Below, piece by piece: positions 1-21,700 of a stretch of DNA of 64,000 nucleotides (its first letter is position 1; every line of letters starts with the position of its first letter). The notes under the pieces were generated by a model, which saw only the letters and a program-made list of their open reading frames with translations, did no database searches and was not told where the DNA came from. The position numbers and the translations under genes were made by a program. The stretch lies in the NCBI GenBank assembly GCA_024362935.1, contig JANCRA010000124.1, positions 434,001 through 498,000 on the forward strand. The letters run 5' to 3'. Origin of the DNA: Setophaga petechia. Taxonomy: Eukaryota; Chordata; Aves; Passeriformes; Parulidae.

Positions 1-590
1 TGGACAAGAGCATCCTTTCACGTCGCCTCATTTTTCCGGGCAACAATCCACCAGCAGCGAAGATCTGCTCTCGCTCGCCGAGGAAGAGCTGCACCCGACC
101 GCCAAGCTCCCCGGCTAGGAACTTTCCCGAGGGATGCAAGATCTAACATCACCCCGGGAACACCCCGGTAGCGCGGCTGAGCATTGATTAACAACACCTT
201 GTTTTTCAGAGCATCATCATCTTTTGTTCTGCCACCCCCTCCTCCTCCATCAGCCCTACTGTCGGGACTGGAAACTTATGCTGCAGGAGAACCATTTAAT
301 TCTTCCACACCCTTCCCAGGCTAGAACCATCAGCACCATCTTCAGATACGATAGTAACTATCCTCCGGCCGTTTATCGCCGATTGGGAAGCACTATGCTA
401 CGGTTTAAGCCCTTACCCGCCACAGCACGTGGCTTAGCAAAAAAACGGCAACTTTCCCCCATCTCATAAAATTAGTATTTTTTTTTTGAGGGTTGCTACT
501 ACCGACGAAGTGCCCCCACACCATGCACGGGAAGAGGAGAGGGCGAAGGGAAACAAGGCTTTAACTCTCCCGAGCCGCCGGCCCGCCTAC
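1..590 (-). other. NCBP1 intron 2 (5' part of the intron)
   Basis: No coding exon of NCBP1 or any other gene is recognisable here. The next NCBP1 exon must lie left of the window. The sequence is mixed GC with a short poly-T run near 480, and short ORFs in it show no family resemblance. Confidence 0.7.
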
Positions 591-676
591 CTTCTCTCCC
601 ACCCTGCAGATGAGCGACTCGAGCCTCTCCTCGATCTCCGACGGCTCGGACGTCCTCCGCCTCTTGTGGGGCTGCC
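591..676 (-). CDS. NCBP1: NCBP1 coding exon 2
   Basis: It follows the acceptor CAG at 679-677. The first two bases complete the Gly codon and the frame then reads QPHKRRRTSEPSEIEERLES and LICRVGEK. The donor is GTAGGC at 590-585. The exon is 86 nt and the frame closes exactly at codon 40. Confidence 0.92.
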
Positions 677-847
677 CTGCTCCAACAACACACCGAGCAC
701 AGCGTTACCCACTCCGCAGAAACCCTGCTGCTCACTCCTCCATCCCGCCGCTGCTCCATCCCGCCCAATCCACCCTCCCTGCCCGGCCACCTCGGCGGGG
801 ACGCGGGGCTCACCATCACTGTCGTCGCTGTGCCGCCGCCGTGACAT
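591..847 (-). CDS. NCBP1: NCBP1, nuclear cap-binding protein subunit 1 (CBP80), first two coding exons only
   Basis: NCBP1 is the large subunit of the nuclear cap-binding complex. With NCBP2 it binds the m7G cap of polymerase II transcripts and acts in splicing, export and decay. Only the first 40 codons are in the window, in two exons (814..847 and 591..676) split by a 137-bp intron. The peptide starts MSRRRHSDDSDG and continues QPHKRRRTSEPSE, then ends in LESLICRVGEK. This matches the basic N-terminus of vertebrate NCBP1, which carries its nuclear localisation signal. The ATG at 847 is the first ATG in its open frame and matches the conserved start. It lies head-to-head with TSTD2, the same arrangement as I recall for human. 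The gene runs off the left edge, so the MIF4G-like body is not seen. The gene identity is secure. Confidence 0.93.
814..847 (-). CDS. NCBP1: NCBP1 coding exon 1
   Basis: Encodes MSRRRHSDDSD plus the first base of a Gly codon. The donor is GTGAGC at 813-808, and the exon ends in phase 1. The start codon has CTTGCC in front of it, an acceptable initiation context. Confidence 0.92.
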
Positions 848-1110
848 GGCAAGGGGTGGTGGAGAGGAGCAGCCGGGAGGAGCGGTGAGGAGCGGTGAGG
901 AGCTGTGAGGAGCTCCGGAAAGCACTGGGCCGAGACACCCGCGCGGGCCGACCAAGCGCGCTGCTTCTCCGCCCGCGGCCGCGGTGTTTCCGGGGCGGGC
1001 ACGGCCTCTCCGCCCACTTCCCTGAGGAACACGAGCCCTTCCGGGGCAGGCACGAAGAAGGGGGAGGTGGAGGCGGAGGCGAACGGGCGCTTCCCGGCGG
1101 AGAGGCGGAG
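848..1110. promoter_or_regulatory. Bidirectional CpG-island promoter between NCBP1 and TSTD2
   Basis: The two start codons face away from each other across 263 bp of CpG-rich DNA with no TATA box that I can see. CpG density stays high from about 540 to 1620. This is the typical layout of a shared housekeeping promoter, and the human NCBP1-TSTD2 pair has the same head-to-head layout as I recall. Transcription start sites cannot be placed from sequence alone. Confidence 0.8.
877..914. repeat. 10-bp tandem repeat, about 3.8 copies
   Basis: The unit GAGGAGCGGT is repeated at 877, 887, 897 (one change, CTGT for CGGT) and 907 (partial). It lies within the bidirectional promoter, in what should be the NCBP1 5' UTR or promoter edge. 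Confidence 0.85.
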
Positions 1111-11151
<10,041 letters not shown>

Positions 11152-14100
11152 GCTGTTTCATTGGTTAATCTGGCACGTGCTCATGTAAAGGGCTTCTGTA
11201 ACCAGATCTTTATCCATTAACCAGTTAGGTTTGGAAATTATGAAAATATGTCAGCTTGGAAAGTCTTTTTCATATGCTGCCTTTAAACATAGAATATGCC
11301 CTGAAAACCATCCATTACTTGCCCGTAAATTACCAGAGTGCCCAATTCATCACCAGCACTACAGGATTCCTCTCTCTGGGTACAGTCTTGTAGTGTGGCC
11401 TTTACCATGGGGATTTTGAAGCAGAGTATCTGCAATGTGACAGAGCTGCTCACAGTTCAAAAGAAACTGAAGGAATTTAAGAACAATTCCATTTTTTTCT
11501 TCCTGCATGGAGATCAACCTGTCTGACCTCTCCAAGGATCATGCATCTGCTTCAGTAGCTTGTAGTAAGGTGTACAAACAGCAGATTTATCAGTTTGGTG
11601 TGGGTATGTGACCAGATTAGATCCTGAAGATATAGTCCACATGCACGCCATTGACCTGCATCTCTTGCTTTATAGCAGTGAGAAGCAAGGTAATGTTACC
11701 TGAAATTACTGGCTTAACTCCTGTAAAACTGGCTGAAGGCAGCATAAGGAGCTGGAGCAAAGGCCCAGAGACGCTGTTTACCTAGCCGTACTTGTGTGGC
11801 CTTAGGATGAACAGCAAACCTAATCTTCTTTCCAGTGCTCAGTCTCCCTGGGAACTGTTTTTTCCCCTCAGCTTGTCAGTGTATGAAATAGGCAGGGCTC
11901 AGCTCTGCTTGCACTAAAAATCCTAACAGCTTGAAGCATGTTGAAACAAGCACACAAAGAGGGGAGCACAGAGACTGTCAAACTACCAGCATCATGGCAC
12001 CGGAAGTGATACATGTCTGCATAAATGTCAGCAACAGCTATGAAAAGACTGCAAGATCCTTTATCCAGGTTAAATAATTCAAGTTCTGGGAAGCATTTGT
12101 GCTTTTTAAACATGAGTTGGGTTTTTTAAAAGCTGCAAGATGTTTATGCAATTTCCAGCACTTGTTAGTGGAGAAATTGTCTTTAAAGGGACCTACAGCA
12201 GATGAGCTTAATACTGCTCCATGTGCTGTATTGTGTGCTTGATGCTGTAGAATGTACAGAAAGGATTTATTAATAGCATGGAAGATGTGTCTTGACTGAA
12301 GAATGTCTTTGAAATTTACTGTCATTCTGGGAACTAAACAGTAAGTCATTAGGATATCAAAGTCCCTAGGTTTGGGGTTTTTAACTGGCAAATGTTTTTA
12401 AAAGCAAGAAAATAGTTTCTTAGGTTTCTGCAGTTGCTTAATGACAGGGCTATGTTATTTTCATAGAGATTGTACCTTTCTCCCATGGTGCTATTAATTC
12501 AGCAAGGCCTCATTGTTGGCTTGACTAGCAAATTAAATACATGGGCATTGGTTCCATTAAAGCCATGACAAATATTTCTTCTTGCTTCCAGTATTGCTAC
12601 CATGAAATCAATGGTTTAGCAGCTGTCCTCACGACAATTCCATTAACAAGGCAAAACCCTGGAGCTTAGGAGCTTTGGCAATCTTTCTAGGATAGTATTT
12701 AATAGTAAACCTGTGAACAACCCATCCTTGAGAAGAAATTAGGTAATTCCCATCAGTAGACACCTTCAGCAGGAGTCTGAGCAGTGCCAATGTCTCCCTG
12801 GCTTCCCAGTCCCTGCTGGCCGGTTAACCTCTGTGGTTTTGAGGACTGCAGCATTTGTGAAGGAACATGCAAGCTCTACTTGCAGGTCTGGTCTAAAGCA
12901 CTGATGGGGAGTGCCCCATGATCTTCCTGTGTTAGACTAAAAAGAACACAATTTTGTAATTCAGTCTATCAGCAGGTCTGGAACATGGTAATCAATTTGT
13001 AATGCTGTTTCTGTATCACATACCAGTACAGGATGGCAACAACTTTATCTTGTATGTTAATTTCTGAAGCATCTGTGATAAATAACTTTTAGTGCTTCCA
13101 ATGTAATTTTTTAAGTACTGCACAAATACACTTCACATACTATGTTGGAGGTGCTTAATTCTGCAGAGATAAACACTGAAACTAGCTAGTCTGCCACATG
13201 GTAGACCTGGCTACAAGGTACAATTCTGAGAGCTCCTCGCAGCTGGAGATTCTACCTCAAAGGCAGAGGGAGCCATGAGGCCTCTCCTTGTCCTTGCTGC
13301 ACTAAGGTAAGGGAGGAGAAGGATTTGAGATGTACAGATGGAGTCCTAAAAAGCCATGTTCTCTGCTGCAGGGAGCAGAGAAGGGGATAAGAGACTGTTT
13401 TAGCCTGCTTCTTGCAAGTCAGCCCATAAGGGGCTCTCTGTCCTGTTTTCTGGTTTGTTTTGTCAGATTAATACAAATAAGGACTTGCATGTGAAAAGCT
13501 ATGTGTTGGCATCCAGTGGCAATGCCTGAGAGAAAGCACATGTGCTCCAGGAGAAGGCACATGTTCTCCAGGAGAGGAAGAGTTTTCAGCAGGATGGGCT
13601 GTGACTGCCAGATGCTGCAGTCACCAGATGGCTTTTCCTCCCTTTTCCCAGGGAGCTGCTGGGCCAGATTTGCAAACAGGGATACATTTGCTCCTAAGTA
13701 TCACCATTTTGTAGCTCCATTGCTGCACAGCTTACAGCTTTTCACACACAGCCTGATGCCTCAGCACTGCCTGTCTCTGCTGCACCACCCTCAGCTGTCA
13801 GATGCATCCTGCAGCAAAACAGCTCTGTGGGGATCAGCCAAGGAACCTGGGATGATCCTGACAGCTTAACAGACCTTTGGGCTGCAAAGTTAATGTGGAT
13901 GCTGCTACAGTGAAACACATAACAAAGTTCTTATCTTTTTTTTGTTAAGGGCTGTAGCAGTATCCGTGTGGTAGTGCTCCCTGGTCTCTCCCTTAATCTA
14001 AGAGATTAATCTCCTTGCATGTCTGTGCTTCTTAGTACCACCAGGGCTTTTCAGGATAAGATTCATTTACCTTCAGAAACCAAGGGAAGAGCCGAGCCTG

Positions 14101-14253
14101 TGTCATGCAAATCCAAGTACATGGCTTGGCTGAAAGCGTGTGGCTCTAATTTGATGATTCAGTTGGTCATTTCAAAGTCTTCACAGTGCACATAGAAGGA
14201 AGTACTTTTTTAAGTTTGCCAGTTTTTTTCATTTTAATATGTTTTCAAGCATT

Positions 14254-14347
14254 TTTATTCCACATTCATTTTCTGATACAGAACTTGCACAGTGGAGGAA
14301 ACAAGCTATGGTGAAGTGTTTTATATGACACCACGGGCACATTTATT
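14254..14347 (-). terminator. Candidate TMOD1 poly(A) signals
   Basis: On the minus strand AATAAA is present at 14347-14342 and again at 14259-14254, about 1.4 kb after the TMOD1 stop. I see no canonical signal nearer to the stop. If used, the TMOD1 3' UTR would overlap the TSTD2 3' UTR. Confidence 0.4.
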
Positions 14348-15332
14348 AAGATTTGGAGAGCAACAAGTATGTTTCCCACATTGCTGAACAGTGTCCCTCT
14401 GCTTTGCTGGTCAGAGCTAAGTCATCAGCAGTGTTTGTGCACAAGCTCTGGAGAAATCTCTGGGACTTTTGCCAGAACATATGTAAAAGGCTGAAAAACT
14501 TCACTCTCTAACAGATATTTAAAGGCAGATTTTTATCAAGAGAGAACATTTTCTAGGATGTGTCATCTGCCCAAGATTAAGGTTTCAGTGCAGCAGTGCT
14601 TCTTCCATGGAGACTTCTTACTGAGCAGGATCCCACCCACATTAACAGTGGGAGTTTTGGATGTGCTGGGTCCAGTCTGCTGCAGGTCTGGGAGATCCAC
14701 AAGCCTGTGGGGAAATCCTCCCAGGCTGAATGATGAGTGTAGACTGACAGCTGTGACATCATGCGTAGTGTAAGTTCAGATTGGGGGTATTTCACTTCAC
14801 AGCTTTTTTAGGGCACAACATTTTTTCTTGCATTTATGTGGACATAAGGGACAGCAGTAAGAGAAATAATTCCTAGCAGAACAAAATTTATGGTCATCTA
14901 GACAAAACAGCTAAGGGAGAGAATGTGACCTGTGTGCAGTGAGTATCTGGACAAACACTTTTAACACTAGGAAACTGAAGGGAGTGAGGAATAGAACAGA
15001 AGGTTGTCATTTGCTGATTAGTTTGGCCATCTCTAAGATTGAGTGTTGTCTTCACATGTGCATGGGATGGAAGGATATTCACCCATCTAAACCACTTGAT
15101 TTTTGAGACTCCATTTTATATTTGGTGGCCTTAAAATCCATTTAGTCACGGGTGGAGATCAGTTTTTTTGTAAGAAACACTGGGATGCATTTGACACAGC
15201 ATCTCACACGATTCAGCAAATGTTGGCAAAAAATTGTAACTCACAATTCTTGAAATTAGCCATGTCTCCAGATGTTAGAAGTGCTTGTTAAACTAGTTAT
15301 TCCTCTGTAGTTACTTGAGATCAACTTTGAAA

Positions 15333-15348
15333 AATAAAATAAAATAAA
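15333..15348 (+). terminator. Triple overlapping AATAAA, candidate TSTD2 poly(A) signal
   Basis: AATAAA occurs at 15333, 15338 and 15343, followed within about 40 bp by T-rich then TTTGTGTG-like sequence that suits a downstream element. It lies inside the predicted TMOD1 3' UTR on the other strand. Confidence 0.45.
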
Positions 15349-15715
15349 GTATTTTTTTAATACTTCTATAATTTGTGTGAAACAATTTTATCTTTCATTC
15401 ATGCATACCACATCCTAACTATGAAACACCGTGCAGGAATTTTATAGAAAAATTAATCCCCTTTAACACTGAATTGTACTCTAAACTGAGGTTGCGTGAA
15501 ATTGACAAGTTGGCTTGAATAGTTTCCAACTCTACAGAAAACATCAACAGTCCTACTGGATAAGTTCTTCATAAAAACTACAGCCACTATTTCGTTTCAA
15601 CTGTTAGTGCATAAAACAGAACAGAGGCACCACAAATACTCTGTCAAGGCACTTATTGCCTTTAGATTTCCACAGTGTAGCACAGATCACTGGGAATGAC
15701 CTCCATAGCCAGGAA

Positions 15716-15780
15716 CTACACTCCAGTTCTGCACTTGGGAAAAATAGGCCCATTCACCTCTGCAAGTCTTCTCTTCCTCA
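15716..15780 (-). CDS. TMOD1: TMOD1 coding exon 9 with stop
   Basis: Completes the split Val codon, then [20 protein letters not shown] and TAG at 15718-15716. It is the conserved C-terminal actin-contact helix and tail. The acceptor TTTTTCAG is good. Too short to be found as an ORF. Confidence 0.93.
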
Positions 15781-18700
15781 CTGAAAAAGAAGAGAAATAG
15801 AAGTCAGTCATGGCAGCGGGATAATGTGGATGGCAGGCTTGCCCTAACAGCCATAGAAAGGAGCTGAAAGATGTACTTTCTGCCAGGAAAGAAACAGGAT
15901 AGCATCAGCTTCTGAATTCCCACCTTAAGCAGCAGGCACAGCCTTACACAGTAAAATCAAGGAAGATGAGGTTTTTCTCCCTATGCACTTTTAAGGCCAG
16001 CAGCTACTTTCAGCCTTACCTCCCATATTTTGTAGTTAATTATATTTCACAGTTTGTCTTTGTAATTGGACTTCAGCCAGCTCATCATCTGACTGATGGA
16101 AAGACAGCAGGAAACAGATGTCACAGTTTTTCCTTTGCTGGTTTTTCAAATTAAAAATCTGCCTTTTAAATTAAAAAAAAAAAAATTTAAAAATCTCTTC
16201 TTATCCTAAGCCATTGGGCTCCAGTCCTCTGGTCATGGTTAACATAGCTAAAAGTTGATTTATACCTCTTGACACCTGCACTCGTGACTCTCCAAGAAAG
16301 GTGTGGAAAAAAAACCCAGAATGTAAGGAGGATGCAGAAGTTAGCTGATGAAGATGAACATAAAAGCCTTCACAGTCGGTTCACACACTTAGGGAACAGA
16401 AGCATCTTAGGGAACAGAAGGTATGAGACCAAAACCATGTTTCTGGTAGCATCACTTGATAGGCAAGAGCACTGGAGTGGAGCACAAGCAGAGAGCTATT
16501 GCTGACAGGGAGGAAAATAAAGGGTTTTTTTACTTATACATTGTCCAGGTGTACAGCTGAGATGCTACTGCCAGATACCATCAGACTGATGAATACGAGC
16601 TGCAAACAAGAACCAAATCAGACAAAAAATGAAGATCTTAGTGGCCAAGGAGGTAAAATAACTCTTACATGGAAGACAAGTTGTGAATTCATCCTCTTAA
16701 CAGCAGGAACAATCAAAATACTAGACTGTAAATCTTCGAGCTGATTATTTTGCATGCCAGGTGCTGCAGAGTAATTTAAAATCATGCTCTGTTCCAAAGG
16801 ACAGAAAATAGCAAGCCTTTCCCAGTGCAGTGCTGGAGTGACCAGGTACTGAGTACTTTGTATGATCCTTGAAGAACTGGCACATAGTTGGCTGTGCTTC
16901 TTAGGAGCAGAGTACCAGCTGAAGCATGATTGATTTTTTCCATTTGTTTTTAAAACAACAAATTCATCAGCTGCCTGATATGACAGCTGCTGTGTACAGC
17001 GCGGTGGGTGTGTTAGCTGCATTCAGCACTGCTGGTCTGGTTTCCAGGGCTCTACAGCAGTTTGTAGCCAAGCAATGGAAGGGCTCTGCCACGTGCTTTG
17101 GCTGAAATGGCAGTTTGTGGACTTGCCCACATTTTGCTTCCCAAGCATGTCTAATCACTTCATTGAGGGTACACAGATAAAGCAATGTGGCTTCCCACAT
17201 ATCCCTAGAAGCAGTTCCAGTTTGTTTTGCTGAGGGGGATGGGCCAAACTTTAACTGCTGTCAAAGTTCAACTCAACTATTTTTCATCTCCTTGTTGAAG
17301 TGGGAATGAAGCTGGAGGAAGACAAGCAGTTGGCAGGAATCACAAATGCTAGAAGCTTGTAGCCCATGTGCCACACGCTGTATCACAAGCCCTACTGAAC
17401 CACATCAGCAGCCCTTTCCCAACAATACCCACTGTAACTGCAAAAAACACTGCGGTTAGAAGCAAAAAGAAGCTGCAGCAAGAAACCAGCTGGTGAAGGC
17501 TGCCCTCCTCCTTGAGGGGCAAAGCACCATCAGGCCCTTCAAGAGACACATTCTAATTCATACACATCTTTAATATGAGCAGTTCTGCCCTATCCCACCA
17601 GGAATTGCCCACAGGACCCTCCCATGCTTCCCAGCTTTCGGCCAGCCTGACTCACCCAGGTCGTTGTTACTCATCATGGCATTGGAGGCACGAAGACGGG
17701 GACCTTGCTGAGTGAAATGGTACCCGAATTTCAGTAGGGAGGTGTTCTTTTCCAATATATTTGCGATTTCCATTTCTACTTTGTTGCCCAGGGGCTGACT
17801 CTTTTAAAAACAGAAAACAGGAAAGCAAACTGTTCAGGCTAGAGGGTGATTCAGAGCAAGCCCTTAGAGGGAAGGGGTGGAGATTGCAGATCTTTCTCTG
17901 GACCTGTGTCCATTTCTGACTTGGAACTGGTAAAACAAACTGCTGGCCTGTTCCTGTACACATGCTACAACTGAGAGGCTCCAGCTCCTCCAGCAGACAT
18001 TCCCACAAGACCTTTTGCCCAAAGACTTTATTTCTTGGACAGATTAGCAGCTGCTGGACATGTGTAGAAACCAGGATTCTGGTGTCTCAATCAGTCAGCT
18101 GTCTCCGAGTTGCCCACAGCTCAGCTGCTTCAAGCTGTGGGTTTCTGAGGGAGCTGTGCTTGCCCCAGGCTCTGTGTCACGGCACACTCTGCTCCCCCCA
18201 GGCAGCCACGCTCCCCTGAGCAGAGCTGCCACCCACGCTCGCTTCACCTGGTTGTCAATGCGCAGCTCCACGAGCGATGTGTTGCCCTCGAGCGCTTCGA
18301 CGATAGCCAGGATCCCAGACCCAGAAATGAAGTTTGACTCCACATTCAGGCTCTTCAGTGTGCTATTGACCTTCAACATTTCTGCCAGGGCCTGTGGAAA
18401 GAGGTGGGCAGGAGGAGCTGGCAGTCAGACAGGCAGGGGCAGAGCACCACAGGGCAGCAGGGCTTCAGCCCCTCTCATCTCCAGAGTACTCCTGGAGCAT
18501 CCTACACGCTGTGCAGTTTCACTGCCACCAGGTGGAAATGCTCTCTGTGGAGTGAAGGGGGCTCCCTCCTGCTGCAGGGGGATGCTCGAACATGAGCCTG
18601 CTGGAGGCCACAGCAAAACCTCGCATGGACAGCACTTGGGGCTACCCCAAAAGGTGACAGTCCACACCTGCAGCTGCCCTGTGACAGCTTCATCTGTCCC

Positions 18701-21700
18701 TCCTCTAAAGCCAGCATGGTATGACAAGAATGCTGACCAGCATTGGCCCTGTCTGCACTGCACAGGGTTGAGATGCTTCCCATTAAAACATGCAGAGAGA
18801 GGAGCATCTGTCTTGAACAGCAAGGGATCTCCACATCCAAAGTGTCCTCCCAAGCAGCCATATTAATCATTTTTGCATCCTTAGTGGGTAAGACCAGAAG
18901 TGGCTGGAATGCTCATAACACCCCAGACCTGATCAGATCATGTCACTTCAAATAAACTGCAAGGGAGGATTCACCTACGTGAAGCTAAAGGACCAGAAGG
19001 TGATCCCACGTGGCAGCGATAACCTGCACCCACAACACGTAGCCCCACAGCTCCCCCAGCCCAGCCCAGCACCCTCAAGCTCTGACACAGCACCTGTCCT
19101 GCCTGCACAGGCAGTCTCTCCAGTTCAGAGTGCCTGAACTAATTTAGGAGCAGTATTGCCCTCCAGAGAGTTTCTTTTTCTAGCAGGAAACTGCTGTGCA
19201 CATGTGCGTGCATATGTGCGTGTGTGGAGGTAGGCAGGGGTAACCTGGGTGACTAAGAGCAAAAACTGACTGCAATGGTGCTGGAGAAGGATGCAAAGAT
19301 GCAGCCTGGAAGGCAGCAGGAAGGCCAAGCAGAATGACTGGCCCCTCTCTGTGTCCCCACTGATATTTAAAATCACTCACAGCAGCCAGAAAGACCCCTT
19401 ATCACCTACAGAGGCCACACATTAGGGGATGCAGAGTCCTGCTTCTGCACACGTCTGCACAAAGAACACATGAGAGACAGCTGGAACAGAGGTGTGTGAG
19501 GGGAGCAGCAGGTGTGCACACCTTTGTACCCACAGAAACAAATCTCCAGAGACAAACTGCTTTTAGAAGATGCCACTAGGATATCAGTTGTCTCACACTC
19601 CTTTTCCAGGAGATCCTAGAGGACAAACACAGGACTGCATGGTTAAAGGACTGAAACCTCTGTAAATGAAAAATGAAGTGAAGGAACCAAAGCCTGTCTG
19701 TTGCTGGCTTCCACTAAAGCTCCTGAAACTGAATTACTAGCAAACAGCCAGAGGCATGGAATGTGCCAAACACAACACAAGGTGCAGAAGCAGTCAGTCA
19801 ATAAGGCTGAAAATACCTTGCCTGGGAACAGTTCCTGTCACAACACTGGGACAATGAGCTCACAGTACTTACAAAAGCAACAGGATCGTTGCTCCGGGTT
19901 CCAACTATGCTGAACTTCTTCACATACGTGTTGTTTTTCAGTGCTTCTGCAAAAGCTTTTAGAGTTGGTATGGGAATATTCTGTGACAAGAAATGCAGAA
20001 ATCATGTGCTAGGCCATCATCTGTATGCAATGAATATGCAATACATGTAAAAGATATTTTTAAATTCTCATCAAGGTCAAATCACCAAATGCACTGAAGT
20101 AATTCGGGAAGGGGTTAAAAAATGTTTTCACAAGTTTTCACTCTCACCATAACCAGTATGTTCTAAGGAGCATGACAATGTCTTCATCCTATTTTGTGCT
20201 CTGCGAAAAGCTCACTGCCTTGATTTGAGCCACATCTCTGCTCTTTAGTTGCCCAGAAACTCAGCTACCTAGGAACACGGGCATTGTGGGGATGCTTGTA
20301 ACCAGGATCCCTGAGCCTACAGAGCACTGCTCCTGTGCTCTCTGGTAGGAATGGCACTGAGAAACATTCATGTCACGTTCAGAAAATTTCCACCTACAGG
20401 AACTGATCCAGAAAGGCCTGAAATTATCTCCTCATAACGCAAATCACAGACACCTCTGACTGCTTTATACAACACCTTACAGGCTATGTCTCAGCCCAGA
20501 AAAAAATCCATGCTGCTTTTTCTGAGTTCCTTCAAAATCAGTATTTTTCCCTTATGAAGAACTTTAGGTACCCCTTTCAGATGTTCAAATTTTCACTAAA
20601 ATTTTAAGTGCTATCCTCACCTTGCACTTCTTGCCACACCATTTGGATCTCACCATGTGGTGAGATCATCTATACTCAAAGTCATCTGCAGAGCCATAAC
20701 ACGGCACCCAGAAGCACAGAATCTCCACTGTCACTCCCCACTTCTCCAAACCCCATCCCAAAGTCATGAGTTCAACACACAAAAATAGTGCCTACCTGCC
20801 CAATCCTCAGCCCTGTGTCGTCAAGGGATGGGGTCACTAGCCCAAATCAAATAGTAAAAATAAAATAAAAATATTTCTGTTTCAGAAAGGTGTGAATAGC
20901 ACAGCAAAAATGTCTTTGATGTGCATGTGCAGTTAACGGTGTTCTTGCTGTTTAGCTATGTCATCATTTAAGAGACCCCTTAAAATAGAAGCTGTATTTT
21001 TTAGTGTATGTATGTGTCCCAAAGGCAATATAAGAAGTGGTGCTATGTCCTGACTTGCTTTCTACAAGAAGTAAAAGAGTCCACAGAAGGGATGGTTGGG
21101 TGATAGACAGAGTCACCTGCAAGAAGGGTGACTTCTTCATATTTTTATGGCAAGTATCTGGATTGTGAAACCTTTTTTCTCCCACCATCTTATAATATAC
21201 ATCAACACTCCCTCCCCCAAATATGCCTGTCTAAGTCATTAAAGCAACCTCAAATGGCTTCAACCAGACAGCCAGTTTTGGGTCTCCCCAGACCACCCTC
21301 GACACACCTCCATTTTCCAGGCACTTAGAGGGATCCTCCTGCTACCAACCCCAGGCCTTTGTCCCACAGCAGGTAACAATCCATTCTGCTGCCCACGATG
21401 GAGAAAGGAAGAACTGGTGTTTCTTGTCTGGTTACATTCAGTGTGATGATACTGCTCTGTGCAGCAAAACAGTGCCTGCCTTCTGGGCATCAGAGTCTTG
21501 TTACTAGGAGAGGAGGGTAGAAAGGAACAAATACCATAATATTGTTAAGGTTGACTTCTTCCAGGTCAGGATCATTGCTTTGTATCCGTTTCAGGGTTTC
21601 CTCCACATCTGTTGAGTTTGGCTCCTCATCAGGAACTGGTTTGTACTGTGTGGGTTTAATCACACCTGCGAATGAAAAGCAAGATGTGAAAATGGAAGCA

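Larger units (their letters stand above)
11152..15365 (+). other. Probable TSTD2 3' UTR and convergent 3' flank
   Basis: No further coding exon is recognisable between the TSTD2 stop and the TMOD1 stop. The first clear cluster of canonical poly(A) signals on the plus strand is at 15333-15348. An ATTAAA variant near 12532 is an earlier alternative. A TSTD2 3' UTR of up to 4.2 kb is therefore possible but unproven. Confidence 0.4.

Noticed and set aside
18060..18866. 268-codon plus-strand frame
   Set aside because: It is antisense to TMOD1 exon 7 and its GC-rich introns, with no recognisable domain.
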